From JAGNZR01 sp051656905 (GTDB lineage: Bacteria; Fusobacteriota; Fusobacteriia; Fusobacteriales; Fusobacteriaceae), in the NCBI GenBank assembly GCA_051656905.1, contig JBOFJQ010000024.1:1-20839 (forward strand): a DNA stretch of 20,839 nucleotides, given 5' to 3'. The stretch's first letter is position 1. The number at the start of each line of letters is the position of its first letter. The notes beneath the pieces were generated by a model, which searched no databases, was not told the origin of the DNA, and saw only the letters and a program-made list of their open reading frames with translations. The translations under genes were made by a program, and so were the position numbers. Positions 1 through 7,841 of this stretch are shown here, one piece after another.

Positions 1-2
1 TC

Positions 3-161
3 ATAGTTAGACAAAGAGGAACTGCATTCCATGCTGGAAACAATATGGGAATGGGAAAAGATCACACTCTTTTTGCTTTAATTGACGGTTATGTTAAATT
101 CGAAAGATTCGGAAAAGATAAAAAGAAAGTATCTATATATGTAGAGAAAGCTGGAAACTAA
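3..161 (+). CDS. rpmA: 50S ribosomal protein L27, C-terminal part (5' end outside window)
   Basis: This is the last 52 codons of ribosomal protein L27, a component of the large subunit near the peptidyl transferase centre. The reading frame opens directly from the window edge, and the segment RQRGTAFHAGNNMGMGKDHT is the conserved core of the family. It continues with LFALIDGYVKFERFG and ends in TAA at 159-161. The N-terminus lies upstream of the window, so the start and any N-terminal propeptide cannot be judged. A strong terminator follows 24 bases later, so rpmA is probably the last gene of its transcript (usually rplU-rpmA). Confidence 0.95.
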   Translation: MVRQRGTAFHAGNNMGMGKDHTLFALIDGYVKFERFGKDKKKVSIYVEKAGN

Positions 162-184
162 TTATTAAGATAAAAAATTTTTAG

Positions 185-209
185 AGAGGGAGAAATCCCT
201 CTTTTTTTT
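185..209 (+). terminator. Rho-independent terminator after rpmA
   Basis: Arms AGAGGGA (185-191) and TCCCTCT (196-202) form a perfect 7-bp stem closed by a GAAA tetraloop and followed by an uninterrupted T run. It separates rpmA from the glycogen operon. Confidence 0.9.
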
Positions 210-247
210 ATTTTTAAATAATTTTATACAATAAATTATATGAAATG

Positions 248-276
248 TAGATTTTTAATCATCTATGGAGTATAAT
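248..276 (+). promoter_or_regulatory. Putative promoter of the glycogen operon
   Basis: A perfect -10 box TATAAT lies at 271-276, 34 bases before the glgB start codon. The best -35 at 17-bp spacing is only TAGATT (248-253), so the -35 match is weak. It is the only good -10 between the rpmA terminator and glgB. Confidence 0.45.
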
Positions 277-309
277 CAAGATAACAATTAATATTAGGTG
301 GTGATCTTT

Positions 310-2163
310 ATGAGTAATAGTGATGAAAATATTTTATTATTTTGTAACGGACAACATAAAGAAGCTTATCTTTACTTAGGAGCACACCCCTATGAAGGGG
401 GCTGCACTTTTAGAGTTTGGGCTCCAAATGCATTATCCGTTTCAGTTATAGGAAATTTTAATAATTGGAATAGAGAAAAAAATATTATGAATAAAATAGA
501 TATAAAAGGTATCTGGGAACTTGATATAAAAGATATAAAAAAAGGCGAATTATATAAGTTTAGTATAGAAGATAAATTTTCTGAAATTCATATAAAATCA
601 GATCCATACGCTTTTTCATCAGAGTTAAGACCAAATACAGCTTCTATTGTTCATGGAGTTCCCACTTATTTATGGAATGATTCTGAATGGATTATACAAA
701 AAGAAAAAAAAGATAAAAAAAATTCTCCAATTAATATATATGAAGTGCATTTAGGTTCATGGCAAAGAGATGAAAATGGAAAGTTTTTAAATTATAGAGA
801 AATTGCCCATAAATTATTAGAATATGTGAAGTATATGAACTATACTCATGTAGAATTATTGCCAATTTGTGAGTATCCTTTAGATGATTCTTGGGGATAT
901 CAAATAACAGGATATTATTCAGTTACAAGTAGATATGGAACTCCTGAAGAGTTTATGTATTTTGTAAATCATTTTCATGAAAATGGAGTGGGGGTTATAT
1001 TAGATTGGGTTCCTGGGCACTTTTGTAAAGATTCTCATGGTTTGTATAATTTTGATGGAACAGCAACTTATCAAGATTCCAACACACAATTAGGAGAAAA
1101 TCCACAATGGGGAACTTGTAATTTTGATCTTTCTAGATTGGAAGTTTTAAGTTTTTTAAATTCTAATGCTCTGTTTTGGCTGAGAGAATTTCATATAGAT
1201 GGAATAAGAATAGATGCTGTTGCAAATATTTTATATCTAAATTTTGGAAAAAATCCAGATTTTAACATGAAAAACATAAATGGTGGAGATGAAAATTTAA
1301 GTGGGATAAAATTTTTGTCTAATTTAAATGCAGTTATAGAAGAAGAGATACCTACAGCATTAACTTTTGCTGAGGATTCTACAGCTTGGCCCCTAGTAAC
1401 AAAATCTAAAGAAGAGGGGGGACTTGGCTTTACATTTAAATGGAATATGGGATGGATGAATGATACATTGAGTTATATGAAGTGGGATCCAATCCTGAGA
1501 AATATTCATCATAATAAGTTAACATTTTCATTTATGTATGCTTTTGCAGAGAATTATACTTTGGCAATATCTCATGATGAAGTTGTTCATGGAAAATCTT
1601 CATTACTTAATAAGATGCCAGGAGATTTTCTTGAAAAAATATCTAATTTAAAACTTTATATGGCATATATGTTTGCTCACCCAGGAAAGAAATTAAACTT
1701 TATGGGTAATGAACTTGCACAAGGGCTAGAATGGAGATTTAAAGAGGTAATAGAGTGGCATGTGCTGACTAAAGATTTTAATAGAGAGTATCATAATTAT
1801 ATTAGGGCATTAAATAAATTTTATCTTGAACAAGGAAGCTTATGGGAGAAAGACAGTGATAATAGAGGTCTAGAGTGGATATCTACACATAGAGATGACA
1901 ATACACTTGCTTTTTCAAGGTACGGAAACAAAAAAAATGATTTTATAATATCATTTTTTAATTTCTCCAATCAATCTTATCTAAAATATAAACTAGTTGT
2001 TCCTAGATTGGGAATTTATCATGAAATTTTTAATAGTTATTCACCAACTGCAGTTAATGCAGGAGATTTATTACCTATAAAAAATGAAGATAATGAATAT
2101 TATCTAGAGATAAAAGTTCCACCTTTATCTGGAATATTTTTTAAAGGTAATTTTAAAAGATAG
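310..2163 (+). CDS. glgB: 1,4-alpha-glucan branching enzyme GlgB (GH13)
   Basis: GlgB introduces alpha-1,6 branches into glycogen by transferring alpha-1,4 chains. I place the start at ATG 310 because AGGTGGTGA at 296-304 is the ribosome binding site; this gives 617 aa. Residues about 20-110 form the CBM48-type N-terminal module (FRVWAPNA, GNFNNWN). The GH13 barrel follows with all four signature regions: DWVPGHF, DGIRIDAVAN with the nucleophile D302, FAEDST with the acid/base E355, and SHDEVVHGK with D423. A C-terminal beta domain ends at about 617. The length matches the shorter GlgB class that lacks the extra N1 module. It is the first gene of the glycogen operon; the next gene starts 20 bases after its stop. 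Confidence 0.97.
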   Translation: MSNSDENILLFCNGQHKEAYLYLGAHPYEGGCTFRVWAPNALSVSVIGNFNNWNREKNIMNKIDIKGIWELDIKDIKKGELYKFSIEDKFSEIHIKSDPYAFSSELRPNTASIVHGVPTYLWNDSEWIIQKEKKDKKNSPINIYEVHLGSWQRDENGKFLNYREIAHKLLEYVKYMNYTHVELLPICEYPLDDSWGYQITGYYSVTSRYGTPEEFMYFVNHFHENGVGVILDWVPGHFCKDSHGLYNFDGTATYQDSNTQLGENPQWGTCNFDLSRLEVLSFLNSNALFWLREFHIDGIRIDAVANILYLNFGKNPDFNMKNINGGDENLSGIKFLSNLNAVIEEEIPTALTFAEDSTAWPLVTKSKEEGGLGFTFKWNMGWMNDTLSYMKWDPILRNIHHNKLTFSFMYAFAENYTLAISHDEVVHGKSSLLNKMPGDFLEKISNLKLYMAYMFAHPGKKLNFMGNELAQGLEWRFKEVIEWHVLTKDFNREYHNYIRALNKFYLEQGSLWEKDSDNRGLEWISTHRDDNTLAFSRYGNKKNDFIISFFNFSNQSYLKYKLVVPRLGIYHEIFNSYSPTAVNAGDLLPIKNEDNEYYLEIKVPPLSGIFFKGNFKR

Positions 2164-2183
2164 ATTTTTAAGGAGTGGTGTCT

Positions 2184-3629
2184 ATGAAAATATTATATGC
2201 AACAGGAGAAAGTTATCCTTTTGTTGGAATTGATGAAAAATCTTATAATTCTTACTCTTTTCCAAAAGAAATTTCAAGTTTTGAAAATGTAGATATTAGA
2301 GTAATAATGCCAAAATATCCTCAAATATCAGAAGAATACACATCAAAATTTAAAAGAATTGGCAGTGGAGTAGTAAATTTAGTATGGAGAGAACAAAAAT
2401 TTGAAATAGAGTTGTATGAAAATAACGGCATTAAATATTATTTTATTTCTAATGAGTACTACTATAATAGAGAAAATATATATCAAGAGATTGATGATTG
2501 TGAAAGATTTGCATTTTTTTCTAAAGCTGTTTTAGAAGCTATTAGCATTATTAAATTTTATCCAGATATTATTCAATGTAATGATACTATCTCAGCCTTA
2601 ATACCAATTTATCTAGAAAAAGAAAAGCGTAAAGAGGAAGAGAATAAGAAGGGAAAACTTTCTAAAATAAAAACAATATATACTTTTAGCAACCTAGATA
2701 ACTTAGGGTATGCAAATAAAAAAGATTTAGAAGACGTATTCGGATTGGATTTTGAAAAATATTCTAAAGATGAAGAATTAGGGTTCTATGACTCGATATT
2801 ATTGTTAAAAGCAGGAGTAATATATAGTGATATAGTTTGTGTAAGAAATAAACTTTTGTCTAAAGAGTTAGAAAAAGAAGAAATATCTGGAGAGTTATCT
2901 GGTTTCTTTAAATTTTATAAGAAAAAAATAATAGGTATAAGAGATGGGGTGGATAAAGAAATTTTCGACCCTAAAACAGATGAAAAAATAAAAGAATCCT
3001 ATACATATAGTACTATAGAAAAAAGAACTGTTAATAAATTAGCTTTGCAAGAAGAGTTAGGACTAAAAATAGATTTAGAGATTCCAATAATAGTTATACT
3101 GGGAAATCTTAATTATCGAAATGGAATGGAGTTAGTAAAGTTGCAGTTTGATGCAATTTTAGAAGAGATTGTTGAAGTAATTGTAGTGGGGAATGGAGAA
3201 CAAGTTTATGAAGATTACTTTGACTACTATTCATATTTATTCCCTGATAAAATTTCAACTCAAAGTGCAGAAAATAATTTTGATTCTTTAATTAGGAAAA
3301 TAATATCTGGATCAGATATTATGTTATCTCCATCTAAAAGTGAAGCTTGTAGACTCATAGATTTAATATCAATGAGATATGGAGTGGTGCCGGTGGGGTA
3401 TTCAGATTCTAATTCTAAGGATTTAATAACAGATGAGAAGGGGTTCTTATTTAATAATTATAATGATACTTTTTTTATAGAAAAAGTAAAAGAAGCTCTT
3501 GAACAATATAGAAATAATAAGCTAGAGTGGAATAAAAAAGTAGAAAAATGTATGAAAACTAGATGTACTTTATCTCAACAGGTAAAAGAATACATGAAAG
3601 TATATGAAAATTTTAAGATTAGGGAATAA
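2184..3629 (+). CDS. Degenerate glycogen synthase paralogue (GT5-like, probably non-catalytic)
   Basis: This 481-aa protein starts at ATG 2184 with AAGGAGTGGTG (2170-2180) as its binding site. It is clearly homologous to the GlgA at 6019-7458: shared stretches include DIRVI.PKY.QI, DCERFAFFSKAV, FYPDII.CND, KAG..YSDIV and ISLRYG/ISMRYG. The signature positions of glycogen synthase are altered. The ADP-glucose-binding KTGGLGDV becomes GIDEKSYN, the HN pair becomes S169-N, and the R...K pair of RLDRQKG becomes N308 and N313 in NLNYRNG. FEPCGL becomes SEACRL, which keeps E387 and C389, and GGLKD becomes SNSKD. The frame is intact and the hydrophobic core is kept, so it looks like a selected protein rather than a decaying gene. 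I infer a regulatory, scaffolding or glycogen-binding partner of GlgA, by analogy with GlgD beside GlgC. An ordinary active synthase is unlikely. Confidence 0.85.
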   Translation: MKILYATGESYPFVGIDEKSYNSYSFPKEISSFENVDIRVIMPKYPQISEEYTSKFKRIGSGVVNLVWREQKFEIELYENNGIKYYFISNEYYYNRENIYQEIDDCERFAFFSKAVLEAISIIKFYPDIIQCNDTISALIPIYLEKEKRKEEENKKGKLSKIKTIYTFSNLDNLGYANKKDLEDVFGLDFEKYSKDEELGFYDSILLLKAGVIYSDIVCVRNKLLSKELEKEEISGELSGFFKFYKKKIIGIRDGVDKEIFDPKTDEKIKESYTYSTIEKRTVNKLALQEELGLKIDLEIPIIVILGNLNYRNGMELVKLQFDAILEEIVEVIVVGNGEQVYEDYFDYYSYLFPDKISTQSAENNFDSLIRKIISGSDIMLSPSKSEACRLIDLISMRYGVVPVGYSDSNSKDLITDEKGFLFNNYNDTFFIEKVKEALEQYRNNKLEWNKKVEKCMKTRCTLSQQVKEYMKVYENFKIRE

Positions 3630-3704
3630 AAATAGGAGGAAGAATTAGAAAGTAATTGAAAATAATCGGTGTTAATCAAAAAGGGATAAAAAGAGGGGAT
3701 TTAA

Positions 3705-4838
3705 ATGAAAAAAGATATTATAGCAATGATTTTAGCTGGAGGACAAGGGAGTCGTCTAGTTCCATTAACAGAAAAAATTGCAAAACCAGCAGTACCTTTT
3801 GGTGGGAGATTTAGAATTGTTGATTTTACTATCAGTAATTGTATCAATTCAGGGATAGATACAGTGGGAGTTTTAACACAGTATGAGCCACACGTGCTTA
3901 ATAGACATATTGGAGACGGGTCTCCTTGGGATTTGAATAGAAAAAAAGGTGGAATAACAGTTTTACAGCCTCATACTACAAAGGATGGTGGAGATTGGTA
4001 TTTAGGAACAGCAGATGCTATTTTTAAAAATCTAGCCTATATAGATGAATATAATCCAGAATATATTCTTATTTTATCAGGAGATCATATTTATAAAATG
4101 GATTACAGTGCTATGTTAAGGTTTCATAAAAAAGTTAATTCTGTTGCAACAATTTCTGTTTTAAATGTTCCGATAGAAGAAGCGTCAAGATTTGGAATAA
4201 TGAATACAAATCCAGATTTTTCTATATATGAATTTGATGAAAAACCTAAAAATCCAAAGAGTACATTAGCTTCTATGGGGATTTATATTTTTAACTGGAA
4301 AGAGTTAAGAGAGGAGTTAGTGAAAGATAATTTAGATGAAAATTCAGAAAAAGATTTTGGTAAAAATATAATCCCTAGTTTTATAAATGCGGGGAAAAAG
4401 ATTTATGCATTCCCATTTGAAGGGTATTGGAAAGATGTGGGAACTATATCATCTTTTTGGGAAGCAAACATGGATTTAATATCAGGAAATGATAATTTGA
4501 ATCTTTATGATGAAAGTTGGAAAGTATATACTAAACAGGAAAGTTATCCTCCGCAGTATATCTCACAAGACGCTAAGATAATAAACTCTTTAATTGATGA
4601 AGGGTGTGAAATTTATGGTGAAGTTGAAAATTCAATAATATTTTCAGGGGTAAAAATTGGGAAAGGATCTAAGGTTGTAGATTCTGTTATAATGAAAAAT
4701 ACAATAGTAGAGGATAACGTAATCATAAAAAAATCTATATTAGCTAATAGAGTAACAATAAAGGAAGGAGTCTCAATAGGAAAAGAAGGGGATATTGAGG
4801 TTATTGCTTATGGAAAAATTATAGGAGGTGAAAATTAA
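3705..4838 (+). CDS. glgC: Glucose-1-phosphate adenylyltransferase, catalytic subunit GlgC
   Basis: GlgC makes ADP-glucose from glucose-1-phosphate and ATP, the committed step of glycogen synthesis. The 377-aa product has the nucleotidyltransferase signature LAGGQGSRLVPLT near the N-terminus, then KPAVPFGGRFRIVDF, GSPWDLNRKKGG, WYLGTADA, LSGDHIYKMDY, EFDEKP and YWKDVGT. The C-terminal third is a left-handed beta-helix type region (SLIDEGCEIYG, SIIFSGVKIGKGS). The start ATG 3705 follows AGAGGGGAT at 3692-3700. A 75-base gap after the preceding gene is the largest inside the operon and shows no terminator. The end of the gene carries the GGAGGTG ribosome binding site for glgD. Confidence 0.97.
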   Translation: MKKDIIAMILAGGQGSRLVPLTEKIAKPAVPFGGRFRIVDFTISNCINSGIDTVGVLTQYEPHVLNRHIGDGSPWDLNRKKGGITVLQPHTTKDGGDWYLGTADAIFKNLAYIDEYNPEYILILSGDHIYKMDYSAMLRFHKKVNSVATISVLNVPIEEASRFGIMNTNPDFSIYEFDEKPKNPKSTLASMGIYIFNWKELREELVKDNLDENSEKDFGKNIIPSFINAGKKIYAFPFEGYWKDVGTISSFWEANMDLISGNDNLNLYDESWKVYTKQESYPPQYISQDAKIINSLIDEGCEIYGEVENSIIFSGVKIGKGSKVVDSVIMKNTIVEDNVIIKKSILANRVTIKEGVSIGKEGDIEVIAYGKIIGGEN

Positions 4839-4840
4839 TT

Positions 4841-6007
4841 ATGCTAAATAATTATATGGCTGTTCTTACACTGCACAAACCTTTAGAAGATATGAGTTCA
4901 CTTATAAAATATAGAAATCATGGAAGTTTGCCTATTGGTGGGAGATATAAAATAATTGATTTTCATCTTTCTAATGTTACTAATGCAGGGATAATAAATG
5001 TAGCAATTGTGGGAAATGAAAAAAATAACAATACTCTTGTTGAACATATTGGGACAGGAGCTTCTTGGGATTTAGATAGAAAAAATAATGGAATTACTTT
5101 TCTAGATAAATACAATGAAAGTTCGTATAATAATAGAATAGAAATTTTAGAAAATAATTTAAAATATTTTCTAAGATCAAAAGAGAAAAATATGATTATT
5201 GTAGATACTTCTATGATATACAATATTGATTTAAAAAAAGTTATAAGAGACCATGAATCAGATAGTAGAGATGTAACAATGGTTTATAAAAAGGTAAGGG
5301 ATGATAATTTTTACCAATGTGATACTATGGAGATAGATTCAGATAATAGATTAATATCCAATGGGAAAAATGCTAATTTTACTGAGGAGTTTAATTTATC
5401 AGCAGGAATTATTATTATAAGTAAGGCTTTATTGATTAAATGTGTCGGGGAAGAGATGTCTAAAAATAGTTATAGTACATTTAAAGAAGCTATTCTCAAT
5501 AATAGTGATAATTTGAATATAAAGTGCTATGAATTTAAAGGATTACTTTATAGTATTAACTCTGTTATAGATTATCACAGATTTAATTTATCTCTTTTAA
5601 ACCCTGAGGTAAAAAATGAGATTTTTAATTATGATAGACAAATATCAACGAGAAAAAAAGATACTCCACCATCATTTTATGAAAAAGGATGTGAAGTAAA
5701 AAACTCTTTAATTTCAAATGGTTGTCAGATAAAAGGGACTGTAAAAAATTCAGTTTTATCTAGAAGAGTTATAGTGGATAAAGGGGCAGTTGTTGAAAAC
5801 TGTGTAATAATGCAAAGATGTCATATTAAGACAGGTGCAAGCTTAAAGAATATAATTTTAGATGTAGAGACTACGATAGGAGCTCATGAAGTATTAGCTT
5901 CTTCTCCGTCTTATCCTTTTGTACTTACAAAGGGAAATACATTGACTTCTAAGCTTTGGAATAAACTTATAGAAGGAGATCTTGTAGATTTTGTAAATAA
6001 AATTTAG
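4841..6007 (+). CDS. glgD: GlgD, non-catalytic/regulatory subunit of ADP-glucose pyrophosphorylase
   Basis: GlgD (388 aa) is the GlgC-like partner subunit found in Firmicutes-type glycogen operons, where GlgC/GlgD assemble into a hetero-oligomeric ADP-glucose pyrophosphorylase. It keeps the family fold marks (LPIGGRYKIIDFHLSN, GASWDLDRKNNG, SLISNGCQIKG), but the GGxGxRL nucleotide-binding loop is replaced by LTLHKPLEDMSS. The start ATG 4841 lies two bases after the glgC stop, with GGAGGTGAA inside the end of glgC, so the two are probably translationally coupled and made in matched amounts. Its own TAG stop at 6005-6007 forms part of the glgA binding site. Confidence 0.95.
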   Translation: MLNNYMAVLTLHKPLEDMSSLIKYRNHGSLPIGGRYKIIDFHLSNVTNAGIINVAIVGNEKNNNTLVEHIGTGASWDLDRKNNGITFLDKYNESSYNNRIEILENNLKYFLRSKEKNMIIVDTSMIYNIDLKKVIRDHESDSRDVTMVYKKVRDDNFYQCDTMEIDSDNRLISNGKNANFTEEFNLSAGIIIISKALLIKCVGEEMSKNSYSTFKEAILNNSDNLNIKCYEFKGLLYSINSVIDYHRFNLSLLNPEVKNEIFNYDRQISTRKKDTPPSFYEKGCEVKNSLISNGCQIKGTVKNSVLSRRVIVDKGAVVENCVIMQRCHIKTGASLKNIILDVETTIGAHEVLASSPSYPFVLTKGNTLTSKLWNKLIEGDLVDFVNKI

Positions 6008-6018
6008 GTGGTGAATTA

Positions 6019-7458
6019 ATGAATAAAAAAAAAGTTTTATTTGTGGCTGCAGAAGTATGGCCATTCATAAAAACAGGTGGACTTGGTGACGTGGCTTATT
6101 CCTTACCTAAAGAGTTAAAAAAAGAGGATGTAGATATTAGGGTAATTTTGCCAAAATATTCTCAGATACCTGAAAAATATAAGAAAGAAATGAAGTTTAT
6201 AGGTCATAAATCTATTAAACTAGCTTGGAGAAGTTTGTATGTAGGAATTGAAGAGCTAGAGTTAGATGGGATTACTTACTATTTTGTTGATAGTCAGCAA
6301 TATTTTTTTAGAAATAATATCTATGGAGAATATGATGACTGTGAAAGATTTGCTTTTTTTTCTAAGGCAGTAATTCAGAGCTTTGATATTATTAATTTTT
6401 ATCCAGATATTATACACTGTAATGATTGGCATACTGGGGTAATACCTCTGTACTTAAATGAGAAAAAAAGGGAAGGAAAATACGAAAATATAAGATGTGT
6501 ATTTACTATTCATAATTTAAGATTTCAAGGTCAATTTGGATATAATGAAATTAATAATATTTTAGGAATAGATTCCAAATATTATTATAATGAAGAGGGG
6601 ATAAAATTTCATAATGGTATCTCTTTTATGAAGGCAGGTATTAATTATTCAGATATAGTTACAACAGTTAGTGAAAGTTATGCTGAAGAGATTAAGACAC
6701 CTTATTACGGTGAGAATTTAGAAGGATTATTTATTCATAATAATTCTAAACTCTATGGAATAACAAATGGAATAGATTATGATGTCTTTAATCCTGAGAA
6801 GGATTCAGAACTATTTTCAAATTTTAATGCTTTAAACACAGAGAATAAAAAATTAAATAAAAAGCAATTGCAACAAGATTTAAAATTAAGTCTTGATGAA
6901 AGAGCTCCAATATTATCAATTATAACAAGATTAGATAGACAAAAAGGGATAGATTTAATTATAAGAGTATTTGATAATTTAATACAAGAGACAGATTACC
7001 AATTTATTCTTTTGGGAAATGGAGAAAAGAGTTATGAAGATTTTTTTCAAGATGTAGCTCAAAAATATCCAGGAAGAGTAAGTATTAATATAGGATTTAA
7101 TAATAGATTAGCAAAAGAAATTTATGCAGGATCAGATATGTTCTTAATGCCATCACAGTTTGAACCTTGTGGACTCTCACAGTTAATATCTCTAAGATAT
7201 GGGACTGTACCAATAGTGAGAGAGACAGGTGGATTAAAAGATACCGTTATACCATATAATGAATATGAAAAAATAGGAAATGGATTTAGTTTTAGAAACT
7301 ATAATGCTCATGACATGTTTCATGTTATAAAATATGCAAACTCTATTTATCATAATAAAGAAGAGTGGGAAAAAATAATGTTATTAGGGATGACTTCTGA
7401 TAATTCTTGGAAAAAATCAGCTATAAAATATCTGGATTTATATAAAAAGTTATTTTAA
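6019..7458 (+). CDS. glgA: Glycogen synthase GlgA (GT5, ADP-glucose dependent)
   Basis: GlgA elongates alpha-1,4-glucan from ADP-glucose. The 479-aa protein has every catalytic signature: K18-TGGLGDV for substrate binding, NDWHT, H165 in TIHNL, R304 and K309 in RLDRQKG, and E382 in PSQFEPCGL, followed by ETGGLKDTV. It has the usual two Rossmann-like domains (GT5 N-terminal domain, GT-B C-terminal domain) and the usual family length. Start ATG 6019 follows AGGTGGTGA (6006-6014), which overlaps the glgD stop. It is the last gene of the operon. No glgP or debranching enzyme follows within the window, and no strong terminator is visible directly after it. It is the active counterpart of the paralogue at 2184-3629. 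Confidence 0.97.
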   Translation: MNKKKVLFVAAEVWPFIKTGGLGDVAYSLPKELKKEDVDIRVILPKYSQIPEKYKKEMKFIGHKSIKLAWRSLYVGIEELELDGITYYFVDSQQYFFRNNIYGEYDDCERFAFFSKAVIQSFDIINFYPDIIHCNDWHTGVIPLYLNEKKREGKYENIRCVFTIHNLRFQGQFGYNEINNILGIDSKYYYNEEGIKFHNGISFMKAGINYSDIVTTVSESYAEEIKTPYYGENLEGLFIHNNSKLYGITNGIDYDVFNPEKDSELFSNFNALNTENKKLNKKQLQQDLKLSLDERAPILSIITRLDRQKGIDLIIRVFDNLIQETDYQFILLGNGEKSYEDFFQDVAQKYPGRVSINIGFNNRLAKEIYAGSDMFLMPSQFEPCGLSQLISLRYGTVPIVRETGGLKDTVIPYNEYEKIGNGFSFRNYNAHDMFHVIKYANSIYHNKEEWEKIMLLGMTSDNSWKKSAIKYLDLYKKLF

Positions 7459-7528
7459 ATATAGTTAAAATATAATGGATTATATCTAAGATATTCTTTT
7501 TAAAATAAAGAAATAGGTTTTTTAATTG

Positions 7529-7557
7529 TTGCACATTCATAAAAAGTATGGTATCAT
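7529..7557 (+). promoter_or_regulatory. Promoter of the xpt-guaA unit
   Basis: A -35 box TTGCAC (7529-7534) and a -10 box TATCAT (7552-7557) are separated by exactly 17 bp. They lie just upstream of the purine riboswitch, so a transcript starting near 7564 would include the full aptamer. The stretch 7459-7528 before it contains only a weak AT-rich inverted repeat (ATATAAT/ATTATAT) and no clear terminator for the glycogen operon. Confidence 0.65.
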
Positions 7558-7582
7558 AATTAAACAATAAAACTTATTAAAA

Positions 7583-7653
7583 TTTACTCATATATCCTCA
7601 TAATATGGTTGAGAGTTTCTACGGTTGACCAAGAATTAGCCGCTACGAGTGAA
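7583..7653 (+). ncRNA. Purine riboswitch aptamer, guanine-type (C74)
   Basis: The region folds as a purine riboswitch. P1 pairs 7583-7592 with 7644-7653, with one A-C mismatch. P2 (CTCA/TGAG) carries the L2 loop AATATGG. The core strand GTTTCTAC at 7615-7622 matches the family exactly. P3 is 6 bp with loop CCAAGAA, so the GG of L2 can kiss the CC of L3. The specificity base equivalent to C74 is C at 7643, and the U51, U47 and U22 equivalents are present, which predicts guanine/hypoxanthine rather than adenine binding. This fits the downstream xpt and guaA. Position 73 is G (7642) where the family usually has A. Confidence 0.93.
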
Positions 7654-7673
7654 ATCTTATAATCCTAAATAAA

Positions 7674-7703
7674 GATTTAAAATATATTCTTATATTTTAA
7701 ATC
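7674..7703 (+). promoter_or_regulatory. 13-bp hairpin in the riboswitch expression platform
   Basis: Arms 7674-7686 and 7691-7703 are perfectly complementary over 13 bp with a TTCT loop. The hairpin sits between the aptamer and the terminator. It is AT-rich with no T run behind it, so it is not itself a terminator. The 3' arm runs into ATCCTCT (7701-7707), which could instead pair with AGAGGGT (7746-7752) of the terminator's 5' arm. It may therefore take part in switching. Confidence 0.55.
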
Positions 7704-7744
7704 CTCTAATTGTACACCTAATTTTTTAATTTACGTACATTCAG

Positions 7745-7805
7745 AAGAGGGTTATTTTCTTTCACTTATCATTTTTGAAAAGAGAGAAAATAGCCCTCTT
7801 TTTTT
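7745..7805 (+). terminator. Regulated terminator of the guanine riboswitch
   Basis: Arms 7745-7760 and 7785-7800 form a 16-bp stem with a single G-U pair, followed by a T run, and end 37 bases before xpt. The segment TTTCACTT (7760-7767) at the top of the 5' arm can pair with GAGTGAAA (7647-7654), the 3' strand of aptamer P1. That is the expected antiterminator logic: ligand-bound P1 frees the terminator and shuts off xpt-guaA. Confidence 0.85.
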
Positions 7806-7841
7806 ATCTAGTAAATTTTTTATACAAAAGGAGTATTTCAG

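Noticed and set aside
3634..3704. A strong AGGAGGA at 3634-3640 between the GlgA paralogue gene and glgC, apparently serving no gene.
   Set aside because: The nearest start-like codon (TTG 3656) is 15 bases away and its frame runs into glgC without recognisable protein. glgC has its own AGAGGGGAT. It may be a relic or chance.
4963..5223. An open frame of 86 codons on the - strand inside glgD, and similar opposite-strand frames inside guaA (9500-9727), murI (10472-10708) and typA (15677-15877, 16103-16336, 17170-17358).
   Set aside because: They lie wholly inside confidently identified genes, have no ribosome binding sites or recognisable proteins, and look like shadow frames.
7465..7510. AT-rich inverted repeat ATATAAT/ATTATAT after glgA followed by a short T run, as a terminator for the glycogen operon.
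   Set aside because: All-AT stem with only a 2-base loop, and the T run is displaced; too weak to call.
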